Shown here: positions 1 to 7,354 of the stretch, one piece after another
Layout of the letters: every line of letters begins with the position of its first letter
Numbering within the stretch: position 1 is the stretch's first letter
Assembly (NCBI GenBank): GCA_030428405.1
Contig: JAUIEH010000080.1
Location: forward strand, 1-9,342
Reading direction: 5' to 3'
Length of the DNA: 9,342 nt
DNA from: Alphaproteobacteria bacterium
GTDB taxonomy: Bacteria > Pseudomonadota > Alphaproteobacteria > Caulobacterales > Maricaulaceae
Notes under the pieces: model-generated
Told to the model about the DNA's origin: nothing
The model's input: only the letters and a program-made list of their open reading frames with translations
Databases searched by the model: none
Made by a program: the position numbers and the translations under genes

Positions 1-1909
1 GCAGCGCATCGCGATTGCGAACCGCAACGCCGTTCAGCGCATCGCGGGCCGCCGTTTCCGACAGCTTGCCGCTATGCGTTTTCGGCAAGGCGCTGACATC
101 GGCGATGCGGGCAGGCAACAGCGCCGAGGAGCCCTTTTGAACGAGCGTCGTTCGAATACTGACGACAAGGTCGCGATCGAGCCTGACGCCGTCGCGCAGC
201 TTCACGAGCAGAATGAGCCGCGAGCCTCCACCTTCCTCGCCGAGATTCTGTTCGATCGCCATCGCTTCGGCGATCTCGTCAAAATCCTGCAGGATACGGT
301 ATATTTCCGCCGGCCCGACGCGCAGACCGTTTATGTTCAATACGCCGTCGGAACGGCCGTGCATTATGGCGCCGCCGCGCAGCGTCATCTCGATGAGGTC
401 GCCATGTGTCCACACGCCTTCATTGTCCGCGAAATAGGCGGTGTGAAAGCGTGCGCCGTCCTCATCTGCGAGAAAACCGCTGGGACGGGAGGGAAATGGA
501 TGGGCGCAGACGAGTTCACCGATGTCGCCGGGCCGGTCGGCGCCGAGCGCCCTCACATCCATGCCTAAACTGCGGCATTGGGCTTCGCCGCGATGCACCG
601 CCAGGTTCGGGTTTCCGAGCACGAAGCAGCCCAGAATATCGGTGCCGCCGGAAATCGACTGGAGCGGTTTGTCGCCGACATTTTCCGAGAACCAATCAAA
701 CTGGTTCGGATAGAGCACTGAACCGGTCGACAGGACCCCGCGCAAAGCGCCGAGATCAAACTCCTCGGCCGGCGAAAAGCCTGCACGCTCACAGAATTGC
801 AGATAAGCGGGGCTTGTGCCGAACAGGCTGACGTCTTCTTCGGCCACGATGCGCCACAGCGTGTCCGGCCCCTCCAGCGGACCGTCGAACAACACCAGCG
901 TCGCGCCCGAGGCCAGCGCGGTGAGCTGCCAGTTCCACATCATCCAAGCGCAGGTCGTCTGGTAGAACAGCCGGTCGCCGTCGCGAATATCGCAATGCAG
1001 CCTGTGCTCTTTCAGATGCTCGAGCAGCGCCCCGCCTGCGCCGTGCACGATACATTTCGGCGCGCCCGTCGTGCCCGACGAGAACATGATGTATAGGGGG
1101 TGTGAAAACGCAAAGCGCGGCCAGTCGAAAGCGGACGTGTCCGCCTCTTCGCTCAAGATGTCCGTCAGCCGCTCAACGCGCACATGCTCGGCAAGCCCGC
1201 TCGCATCGCCGTCATCAAGCGCAATCACCGCTTTCAGGCGCGGCAACGCCCTCGCCACTTCTGCGGCGCGCTCGCCGACCAGTATGCCGACATCGGATGG
1301 CTCGCTGGCGAAATGCGCGAACAAGATATCAGGCTCGATCTGTTCGAACCGGCTCAATATCGCAATAGGCCCCATCTCGGTCGAACAGCTTGAGTAAACC
1401 GCTCCGATCGCCGATGTCGCCAACGCCGCCGTCACCGCCTCCCAGCTATTGCGCGCTATCGCAGCAACCCGGTCGCCAGGCTCTACGCCAAGCGCGCGCA
1501 TCTTGAGCGCGAGCCTTGTCACCGCCGAGCGCAATTCCGCGCGGCTCATTTCCTCGCGGCCGCCGCCAAAATGGCGCGAGATGATCGCGGTCTCGGGCTC
1601 GCCGGAGCGACCGGCCAGAACCTGCTCTGCGAAATTCAATCGCAGATCGGGAAAATACTCTGCAGTTTCAACTTCATCGCCTTCGCAAACGCGCGAGGGG
1701 TCGCCATCATACGAAATGCCCGTCCACGTAAGAAACGTGCCCCAGAACAGCCGAAAATCGCCGATGGCGAACGCTTCGAATGCGGCGTAATTCTCAAATG
1801 AAAGGCCCAACGCATGCGCGCAGAAGGCGATGAAAGCCGTCATTTGCGAAGCCTGCACGACTGCGTCGTCCGGGCGGAAGGTCACCTGCGCGTTGGCGGA
1901 GCCAGACAT
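1..1909 (-). CDS. Acetoacetyl-CoA synthetase-type acyl-CoA ligase (partial, C-terminal end off window)
   Basis: This is an ATP-dependent adenylate-forming ligase that would join acetoacetate, or a similar short keto acid, to CoA in the cytoplasm. The frame is open without interruption for 636 codons from the ATG at 1909 to the window edge. The AMP-binding loop SSGTTGAPK lies at residues 277-285. The acetoacetyl-CoA-synthetase hallmark WMMWNWQ is at 322-328, SGGTD at 420-424, HGDL at 502-505 and HGRSDGVLNINGLRVGP from 517. The C-terminal catalytic lysine is K615, in THSGK. The family is about 650 residues long, so only roughly the last 10-20 residues are missing. An in-frame stop a few codons upstream excludes a longer start. 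The Shine-Dalgarno match is weak (GGTAGAA). Residue 321, just before the WMMWNW motif, is Ala where I expect Gly. The gene is separated from the operon upstream by 285 bases, so it probably has its own promoter. Family assignment is strong; the exact keto-acid substrate is not proven. Confidence 0.93.
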   Translation of the reverse strand, partial: MSGSANAQVTFRPDDAVVQASQMTAFIAFCAHALGLSFENYAAFEAFAIGDFRLFWGTFLTWTGISYDGDPSRVCEGDEVETAEYFPDLRLNFAEQVLAGRSGEPETAIISRHFGGGREEMSRAELRSAVTRLALKMRALGVEPGDRVAAIARNSWEAVTAALATSAIGAVYSSCSTEMGPIAILSRFEQIEPDILFAHFASEPSDVGILVGERAAEVARALPRLKAVIALDDGDASGLAEHVRVERLTDILSEEADTSAFDWPRFAFSHPLYIMFSSGTTGAPKCIVHGAGGALLEHLKEHRLHCDIRDGDRLFYQTTCAWMMWNWQLTALASGATLVLFDGPLEGPDTLWRIVAEEDVSLFGTSPAYLQFCERAGFSPAEEFDLGALRGVLSTGSVLYPNQFDWFSENVGDKPLQSISGGTDILGCFVLGNPNLAVHRGEAQCRSLGMDVRALGADRPGDIGELVCAHPFPSRPSGFLADEDGARFHTAYFADNEGVWTHGDLIEMTLRGGAIMHGRSDGVLNINGLRVGPAEIYRILQDFDEIAEAMAIEQNLGEEGGGSRLILLVKLRDGVRLDRDLVVSIRTTLVQKGSSALLPARIADVSALPKTHSGKLSETAARDALNGVAVRNRDAL

Positions 1910-2194
1910 ATTTTCTACCGGCGCCTTTGCGTCTCATCGCTGGGCGCTCATCCTCACAGCACGAACCATTTGGCTCGTCACCGGGCGCTATATTCGTCAT
2001 CGCGGCCAGCGAGTTAAGCACTATTTCCACTAGCAGCCTTAACGCGGCCGCGCGCAGACGCTGTCGCGCGCCGCTCACCTGATGAGCAGCGCGCCTTTTC
2101 GGTCGAATGATTTGTTCTCAAAGCCGCTCTTGCGTCCGGCCAGCCGACTAGGCGCAGAACAACTCCATGCGCAGCCGCATGGGCCAAAAAGTGC
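1910..2194. other. Intergenic region between ligase and small acyl-CoA dehydrogenase
   Basis: I see no convincing gene here. A 94-codon minus-strand frame (2078-1794) crosses the region but enters the ligase out of frame, and it is arginine-rich in the manner of a shadow frame. The stretch should hold the end of the dehydrogenase transcript and the promoter of the ligase gene. A compact hairpin lies at 2165-2182 and is listed separately. A GC-rich imperfect inverted repeat with GCGCGC arms at 2050-2055 and 2066-2071 is also visible; it has no T-run. No -35/-10 pair stands out clearly. Confidence 0.5.
2165..2182 (-). terminator. Possible weak terminator hairpin after the dehydrogenase operon
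   Basis: A perfect inverted repeat has 7-base arms (CCATGCG / CGCATGG) around a 4-base loop, 12 bases past the stop codon of the small acyl-CoA dehydrogenase subunit. On the minus strand it is followed by AGTTGTT, which is only a poor T-tract. It could end or slow transcription of the operon, or stabilise the mRNA 3' end. Position and symmetry are seen directly; function is inferred. Confidence 0.35.
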
Positions 2195-3334
2195 TCAGTA
2201 TTGCTGCATTTTTGCGAGCCGGTCGGCGTGGTAGTTAGCGTCGCCCAGCATCTCCGAGGCCACGCGAATCCGCTTCATGAAGAAGCCGATTTCGTGCTCG
2301 TCGGTCATGCCGATGCCGCCGTGCAACTGAACGGCTTCGTTCGCAGAAAGACGCGCCACCTGCGACACTTTGGCCTTCGCAGCCGCAACAATGTGGCCGG
2401 CGTGTTCCGGCGCCTCATCCAGCGTCTGCAGCGCTTTCATCATGATCGAGCGGGCCAGTTCCAGCTCAGTGAACAAATGCGCGCAGCGATGCTGCAGCGC
2501 CTGGAACGTGCCAATCACTTGGCCGAATTGTTTGCGCTCTTTGAGATAATCGACCGTGCGCTCGAAACTCTCCTGCGCCGAGCCCGAAAGCTCCGCGGCC
2601 AGCGCCGCCCGGCCCGCATTCAAGGCGCGATCGAGAATGACGGCGCCGTTGTCGACTTCGCCGAGCACCGCATCCGCCGTCACCTCGACGCCGTCGAATG
2701 CGACATGAGCCGCATTTCGGCTGTCGACCATCATTGTGCGTTCAGTCTTCAGCCCAGCGGCGTCTTTTTCGACCATGAACAAGGTCAGGCCCTGCTCTTC
2801 GCCCGGCGCGCCGGCGGTGCGGGCGGCCACGATCATTGCGTCCGCCACGTGCCCGTCGGCGACGAAGGTCTTGGCGCCGTCCAGCTTGAAGCCGTTGCCG
2901 TGGCGTTCAGCCTTCATCGCGGTTTTGGCCGGGTCGTGCTTTCGACCTTCATCCAGCGCGAGCGCGATGACGGCTTCGCCAGCGACGATGGAGGGCAGCC
3001 AGCGCGCGTCATGCGCTCCCCCGCCGGCCTGACGCAGCGCAGTCGCCGCCATCACGGCGGTGGAAACGAACGGCGAGGCCGTCAGTGTCCGGCCCATCTC
3101 TTCAGCGATGACGCCCATCGCCATGAAGCCCATGTCAACGCCGCCATGGTCTTCGCCGACCAAAACGCCGGTCCAGCCCATCTCCGCCATGTCGCGCCAG
3201 GCGTCGCGCGAAAACCCGCTCTCATCCTCGGTGTCGCGCAGCTTGCGCAACTGCGTCACGGGCGCCTTGTCAGTCAGATAGCCGCGCGCCATGTCGCGCA
3301 GCATTTCCTGTTCTTCATTCAGAACGAGCGGCAT
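2195..3334 (-). CDS. Acyl-CoA dehydrogenase family protein, small (beta-like) subunit
   Basis: This 379-residue protein has the three-part acyl-CoA dehydrogenase fold: an N-terminal helical domain (about 1-115), a middle beta domain (about 120-225) and a C-terminal helical domain (about 230-375). It carries the FAD-contacting ERKQFG at 266-271 and QLHGGIG at 336-342. It resembles the small partner of paired dehydrogenases such as PimD. Both usual positions for the catalytic glutamate appear lost. The helix-G position (Glu before Arg in isovaleryl-CoA dehydrogenase) is G241, before R242. The C-terminal YEGT position reads MLGD (362-365), with L363 in place of Glu. The middle-domain SEPxxGSD-type loop is replaced by LDEGRKHDP. 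It probably supports the large subunit 86 bases upstream rather than acting alone. The ATG start has a GAGAGA-type ribosome site and avoids overlap with its neighbour. A lone active dehydrogenase with a different base remains possible. Confidence 0.92.
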   Translation of the reverse strand: MPLVLNEEQEMLRDMARGYLTDKAPVTQLRKLRDTEDESGFSRDAWRDMAEMGWTGVLVGEDHGGVDMGFMAMGVIAEEMGRTLTASPFVSTAVMAATALRQAGGGAHDARWLPSIVAGEAVIALALDEGRKHDPAKTAMKAERHGNGFKLDGAKTFVADGHVADAMIVAARTAGAPGEEQGLTLFMVEKDAAGLKTERTMMVDSRNAAHVAFDGVEVTADAVLGEVDNGAVILDRALNAGRAALAAELSGSAQESFERTVDYLKERKQFGQVIGTFQALQHRCAHLFTELELARSIMMKALQTLDEAPEHAGHIVAAAKAKVSQVARLSANEAVQLHGGIGMTDEHEIGFFMKRIRVASEMLGDANYHADRLAKMQQY

Positions 3335-3420
3335 ATCTCAAATCTCTCTCGGCGAGGTGTTCGTATTCGGAATTATTCAGCGCGATGCGGACGACGCCGG
3401 GCCGCCCGCACGATCGGGCC

Positions 3421-4605
3421 CTACGCCCCCGGCATCTCCAAAATGCGCTTGGCGACGATATTGAGCTGCACCTCGGTCGTGCCGCCTTCAATCGAATTGG
3501 CCTTGGTCCGCAACCACATGCGCGCGATCTTGCCTTCATTGGTGGCGGGGCTTTCCCACTCAAACTCTTCCGAGCCGCCAATATCCATCATCAGCTCGAG
3601 CCGGCGCTTATTCAGCTCGGCGCCATAATATTTGAGCACGGAGGACTTCGCGCCCATGCCGACGCCTGCTTTCGCCTCGTCCTTATAGCGCTCGATCGCG
3701 CACATGAAGGCGAGCCCGTCAATATCGCAGCGCGTCAGGTCTGCGCGCAGGACCGGGTCGACAAGCATGCCGTCTTCCACGCCCATGGTCTGCGCGGCGT
3801 GCTGACCGAGCGGGCGCGCGTCGAACAGGCCGGAGCCGCCCGATGCGATCATTTCTCGTTCATGCGTGAGCAGATATTTCGCGACATCCCAGCCGCGATT
3901 GAGCTCGCCGACGAGATTTTCCTTTTCCGCGCGCGCGTCATCAAAGAACGTTTCGCAGAACGGCGACTTGCCGGAGATCAGCTTGATCGGCTTGGTGGTT
4001 ACGCCGGGCTGCTCCATGTCGATGAGCACAAAGCTGATGCCGTCATGTTTGGGCTCCATCGGACCGGTGCGAACGAGCGCAAAAATCCAGTCGCACTCAT
4101 CGGCATATGACGTCCAGATTTTCTGTCCGTTGACGATGAAGTGGTCGCCCTGGTCCACAGCTTTCGTCGCGAGCGAAGCAAGGTCCGAGCCCGCATTCGG
4201 CTCGGAATAGCCCTGCGCCCAACGAATTTCGCCGCGCGCTATCGGCGGGAGAAATTTCAGCTTCTGCTCATGCGAGCCATATTTCAGCAGCGCGGGGCCG
4301 AGCATCCAGATGCCGAAACTGTCCAAGGGCGAGCGCGCGCCTAGTTCGCGCATTTCTTCCTTGAGAATTTTGGCTTCCTCTTTGGACAGACCGCCGCCGC
4401 CATACTCCTTCGGCCAGCTCGGCACGGTCCAGCCGCGCGCCGCCATGCGCTCAAGCCAGGTCTTTTGCGCCTCGGATACGAATGTCCACTGCTTGCCGCC
4501 CCAGCAAATGTCTTTCTCGCTCTCAACAGGCTTGCGTATTTCCGGCGGGCAGTTCTCTTCCAGCCAGGCGCGCGTTTCGGCGCGGAAGGTCTCAAGATCG
4601 GACAT
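3421..4605 (-). CDS. Acyl-CoA dehydrogenase, large (catalytic) subunit
   Basis: This 394-residue flavoprotein should introduce a double bond into an acyl-CoA using FAD and pass electrons to electron-transfer flavoprotein. The FAD/substrate loop GYSEPNAGSDLA is at 132-143, followed by KIWTSYAD at 162-169. The C-terminal signature SIEGGTTEVQLN is at 371-382. Two candidate catalytic bases are visible: E249 in LTHER, aligning with the helix-G Glu of isovaleryl-CoA dehydrogenase, and E373 in IEGGT, aligning with the MCAD-type YEGT Glu. The closest style I recognise is the PimC-like large subunit and the dehydrogenase half of ACAD10/ACAD11. It follows the kinase gene by 61 bases and precedes its paralogue by 86, which suggests an alpha2-beta2 complex like the mycobacterial FadE26-FadE27 and FadE28-FadE29 pairs. 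The ATG at 4605 is preceded by GAAGGA at good spacing. Chain-length preference is unknown. Confidence 0.95.
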   Translation of the reverse strand: MSDLETFRAETRAWLEENCPPEIRKPVESEKDICWGGKQWTFVSEAQKTWLERMAARGWTVPSWPKEYGGGGLSKEEAKILKEEMRELGARSPLDSFGIWMLGPALLKYGSHEQKLKFLPPIARGEIRWAQGYSEPNAGSDLASLATKAVDQGDHFIVNGQKIWTSYADECDWIFALVRTGPMEPKHDGISFVLIDMEQPGVTTKPIKLISGKSPFCETFFDDARAEKENLVGELNRGWDVAKYLLTHEREMIASGGSGLFDARPLGQHAAQTMGVEDGMLVDPVLRADLTRCDIDGLAFMCAIERYKDEAKAGVGMGAKSSVLKYYGAELNKRRLELMMDIGGSEEFEWESPATNEGKIARMWLRTKANSIEGGTTEVQLNIVAKRILEMPGA

Positions 4606-4666
4606 CGGATTTTTCCTTCACTGAGCGGTCCATCGGCGCCGCGAGAAGACACCAGTTTAACGGCGA

Positions 4667-5743
4667 CTATGCGCCGCCTTCATTGATCAAACGCCGCGCG
4701 AATTGACCCAGCCCTTGCGCGCCGGGGCCATATGCTGCGAACACCGGATTGGTCGTCTGCTTGTGGTGATATCGATAGTAGATTTGCTGCGCGATGACCG
4801 CGAGCCGGAACACGCCGTAGACGAAATAGAAGTTGAAATTGTCGACGCTCACACCCGTCTTACAGGCGTAGTAGTCCACGACCTCGGCGCGCGTGAACAT
4901 GCCCGGCGCATCTGACGGCTGACGCTTGAGCGCCCGCAGTTCTTCGGGATCGTCCGCCTCGACCCAGTAAACGAGGCACGCGCCCAGATCCATCAACGGG
5001 TCGCCAAGCGCTGAAATTTCCCAATCGAGCACAGCGCGCACGTCATGCGGCTCGTCCTCGTCCAGGATCATGTTGTCGATGCGGAAATCGCCGTGCACGA
5101 TCGAATGTGCGGCTTCCTGGTCCGGGCGGTTTGCGTCGAGCCAGTCGCGCACGTCTTCGAATGCGTCGGCATTGTCGGTGATGACTTTTTCGTAGCGCGC
5201 GTTCCAGCCCTTGATCTGACGTTCGACATAGCCCTCCGGCTTGCCGAAATCTCCAAGCCCGATGGCTTTGTAATCGACGCCGTGAAGGTCAATCAGCTTG
5301 TCCCAACAGCGCATGCAGAACGCGCGGGTCTGATCCTCCGACCAGCCCCAATCGGTCGGTATCTCGCGCTTGATGAGAAGACCGGGCACGCGCTCCATGA
5401 CATAGAACTCCGCGCCGATCGGGGAATCTTCCTCACTCGAATAATAAAGTGATTGCGGCACGGCCGGATAAACCGGCTTGAGCGCGCGCGTCACCGAATA
5501 TTCGCGGATCATGGAATGACCGGATTTCGGGCGCGCCCCGCTCGGCGGCCGGCGCAGCACGAGGTCGCGGTTCTCATAAGCGAGCAGAAAGGTCAGATTG
5601 GAGGCGCCCGCCGGAAACTGGCGCACGACGGGCGTTCCCGTCAGGCCCTCAATATTCTGTTTGAGCACGCGATCGATGGCGTCGACGTCGAAGGAATCCT
5701 CGGCGCGGACGTCGACGGCGAGATTTTCAGTCGCTGCGCTCAC
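4667..5743 (-). CDS. APH-family phosphotransferase, ACAD10/11 kinase-domain type
   Basis: This 358-residue kinase-like protein belongs to the aminoglycoside/choline kinase fold, in the branch that resembles the N-terminal domain of ACAD10/ACAD11. A probable nucleotide-binding loop (PAGASNLTF, 44-52) and a beta strand LVLRRPP (61-67) form the N-lobe. The catalytic loop is HGDFRIDN (217-224) with D219 as base and N224 as metal ligand. The Mg-binding DWE is at 240-242, followed by ALGDPLMDLG. The start is GTG at 5743, overlapping the stop of the upstream dehydrogenase (GTGA), which implies translational coupling. Because an acyl-CoA dehydrogenase pair follows directly, the likely substrate is a hydroxyacyl-CoA: phosphorylation of the 4-hydroxyl group, as for LvaA and ACAD10/11, would allow later elimination. 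That substrate is inference. Antibiotic resistance is unlikely in this setting. Confidence 0.92.
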   Translation of the reverse strand: MSAATENLAVDVRAEDSFDVDAIDRVLKQNIEGLTGTPVVRQFPAGASNLTFLLAYENRDLVLRRPPSGARPKSGHSMIREYSVTRALKPVYPAVPQSLYYSSEEDSPIGAEFYVMERVPGLLIKREIPTDWGWSEDQTRAFCMRCWDKLIDLHGVDYKAIGLGDFGKPEGYVERQIKGWNARYEKVITDNADAFEDVRDWLDANRPDQEAAHSIVHGDFRIDNMILDEDEPHDVRAVLDWEISALGDPLMDLGACLVYWVEADDPEELRALKRQPSDAPGMFTRAEVVDYYACKTGVSVDNFNFYFVYGVFRLAVIAQQIYYRYHHKQTTNPVFAAYGPGAQGLGQFARRLINEGGA

Positions 5744-6513
5744 AAAGCCCCCCGGCTGGCGAAGCCGCCGTCCACGACGATGGACTGGCCGGTGACATAA
5801 GCCGCCTCATCCGAGCACAGATAAAGTATGGCCGAGGCCATCTCTTCCGGCTGCGCCACGCGCGCGATGGAGAAATTGCGCTTCATCATTTCCTTGAGCT
5901 GTTCAGGATCGCTCATCAGGCCGGCGGCGAGCTTGGTGTCGGTCAAGCCCGGACATAGCGCGTTCACGCGAATGCCGTCGGCGCCGTATTCCTGCGCCAT
6001 GACATGGGTCATCGAAATCACCGCCGCCTTGGTGATTGAATAAGCGCCCTGGAAAAAGCCCGGCCGGATGCCGTTGATCGAAGCAACATTGACGACGGCG
6101 CCGCCGCCGCCTTCCTTCATGAATGGGATGGCCTTTGATGTGAGGAAGAACGGGCCTTTGAGATTGACGTCGAAGGTCTTGTCCCAGGCGCTTTCGGGCG
6201 TGTCCGCAGACGGACCGAAATATGGATTGGTCGCGCCATTATTCACGAGAATGTCGAGACGCCCCTCTTCCGCTCGAATTGAAGAGAGAACGTCGTCGTG
6301 ATGCGACAACTCGCCCAGATGCAGCGTCATCGCGCGCGCCTTGCCGCCCGCTTCACGGATCTCAGCGGCCACACGTTCGCAATCTTCAATCTTCCGGCTC
6401 GTGGCGATCACCGTCGCGCCCTGCTGCGCGAGCAGCTTCGCCGTCATCTCGCCAATGCCGCGGCTGGCGCCCGCGATCAGCGCCACTTTGCCGGTCAGAT
6501 CAAATACGCTCAT
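5740..6513 (-). CDS. Short-chain dehydrogenase/reductase, NADP(H)-type
   Basis: This 257-residue classical SDR has a Rossmann fold with the cofactor loop AGASRGIG at 14-21, in which Ala stands at the usual first Thr, and NNGA at 91-94. The catalytic residues are N117, S145, Y158 and K162 in YSITK. It ends with the common VTGQSIVVDGG block near residue 245. The second beta strand ends in ATSR (37-40), and R40 after S39 favours NADP(H), so the enzyme may act as a reductase. In the levulinate pathway the SDR LvaD reduces the 4-keto acyl-CoA before the kinase acts. This gene precedes the kinase with a 4-base overlap, which fits that role, but the substrate is not shown by the sequence. The ATG at 6513 has an AGGAG site 8 bases upstream. 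It sits 22 bases after the second SDR gene. Confidence 0.94.
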   Translation of the reverse strand: MSVFDLTGKVALIAGASRGIGEMTAKLLAQQGATVIATSRKIEDCERVAAEIREAGGKARAMTLHLGELSHHDDVLSSIRAEEGRLDILVNNGATNPYFGPSADTPESAWDKTFDVNLKGPFFLTSKAIPFMKEGGGGAVVNVASINGIRPGFFQGAYSITKAAVISMTHVMAQEYGADGIRVNALCPGLTDTKLAAGLMSDPEQLKEMMKRNFSIARVAQPEEMASAILYLCSDEAAYVTGQSIVVDGGFASRGAL

Positions 6514-6535
6514 TCATTTATCTCCTGACGTCGGC

Positions 6536-7330
6536 TCAAACCGGGCGGCCAAATCTTTCAATCATGGACCGGCGCACTTTGCGCATGCCGCCGAGCCAGC
6601 GATCTTCGTTTTCCGCTTTCATTTTCACGTAATCGGCCACTTTTGGGTGCGGCAGTGCGAAAAAGCGCTTCTCATCGAGCGCGACGAAGGCTTCGCGCGC
6701 CACGTCTTCGGGCTTGGCCACGCCGTCCATGCCCGCCGTGCCGCCCGCGCCGTCGGAGGCGCCGCGCACCATTTCGGTATCGACCGCCTGCGGACAAACG
6801 CACACGACCTGCAAGCCGTCATCGCCATGCGTGATGGCGAGGCACTCCGCGAAAGCGACGGCTGCGTGCTTGGTCACCGTGTAGGGCGCGCCGCCAATCT
6901 GCGCGAGCAGTCCCGCCGCCGAGGCCACGATCATGAAGGCGCCGTTGCGGTCCGCCAGGGGCTCGGCGATATGCCGGGCGGCGTAGACCGAGCCCATCAC
7001 ATTGACGGCCCATGTCCTTTCCCAGACTGCGTTCGGCGCGCTGGCCGCGCCCCAGCCTGGCCCGTCAATCGCGAGAATGCCGGCATTGGAGATGAACAGC
7101 GCGATCGGGCCGAGCCTGTGCTCGACTTCCGTGATGAAGCGCGCGACCTGGCCTTCATCGGTGACATCGCAGCGCACGCCGAAACCGCCTAGCGCTTGGC
7201 CTGCTTCGGGCGCGCCTTCGAGGTCGGCGACGGCGACCTTTGCGCCGCGCGACTTAGCCTCTTCGGCCATGGCCCGGCCGATGCCGCGCGCGCCGCCGGT
7301 GATGGCGACCGTTTTATCTTTGAGGTCCAT
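6536..7330 (-). CDS. Short-chain dehydrogenase/reductase, NAD(H)-type
   Basis: This 264-residue SDR has the cofactor motif TGGARGIG at 11-18, SNAG at 81-84, N110, S137, Y150 and K154 (YTVTK). Asp36 at the end of the second beta strand (VADLEG) predicts NAD(H), which usually means oxidation of a hydroxyl group in vivo. It is clearly different from the neighbouring SDR. It lacks that protein's C-terminal GQSIVVDGG block and instead ends in a basic stretch (MRKVRRSMIERFG). A beta-oxidation-like 3-hydroxyacyl step or oxidation of a substrate alcohol would fit the operon; neither is shown. The ATG at 7330 is preceded by a GGGGGAA ribosome site. The gaps to its neighbours are 24 and 22 bases, so co-transcription is likely. 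Confidence 0.93.
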   Translation of the reverse strand: MDLKDKTVAITGGARGIGRAMAEEAKSRGAKVAVADLEGAPEAGQALGGFGVRCDVTDEGQVARFITEVEHRLGPIALFISNAGILAIDGPGWGAASAPNAVWERTWAVNVMGSVYAARHIAEPLADRNGAFMIVASAAGLLAQIGGAPYTVTKHAAVAFAECLAITHGDDGLQVVCVCPQAVDTEMVRGASDGAGGTAGMDGVAKPEDVAREAFVALDEKRFFALPHPKVADYVKMKAENEDRWLGGMRKVRRSMIERFGRPV

Positions 7331-7354
7331 GACCGTTCCCCCGCGTCCGAAACG

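Noticed and set aside
74..568. Plus-strand open frame of 164 codons at the left edge
   Set aside because: It lies wholly opposite the uninterrupted ligase frame, which carries strong family motifs throughout.
1794..2078. 94-codon minus-strand frame upstream of and overlapping the ligase start
   Set aside because: It enters the ligase gene out of frame, has shadow-like Arg-rich composition and no good ribosome site. A leader peptide cannot be excluded, but nothing supports it.
3399..3421. Inverted repeat GGGCC/GGCCC in the gap after the large dehydrogenase subunit
   Set aside because: It has short GC-only arms with a 13-base loop and no T-run on the minus strand, so it is probably not a terminator. 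Such repeats are frequent by chance in GC-rich DNA.
2201..3628. Long plus-strand open frame (475 codons) opposite the small acyl-CoA dehydrogenase
   Set aside because: It is antisense to a clear gene, is rich in Arg, His and Ala, has no recognisable domain, and follows from GC-rich codon bias on the other strand.
4667..5743. Kinase as an aminoglycoside resistance gene
   Set aside because: The fold is shared, but the sequence style and the acyl-CoA dehydrogenase neighbours point to the ACAD10/11 kinase branch. No mobile element is nearby.
6341..7192. Plus-strand open frame of 283 codons over the second SDR
   Set aside because: It mirrors the SDR coding strand and spans two real genes and their gap. 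It has no family motif.
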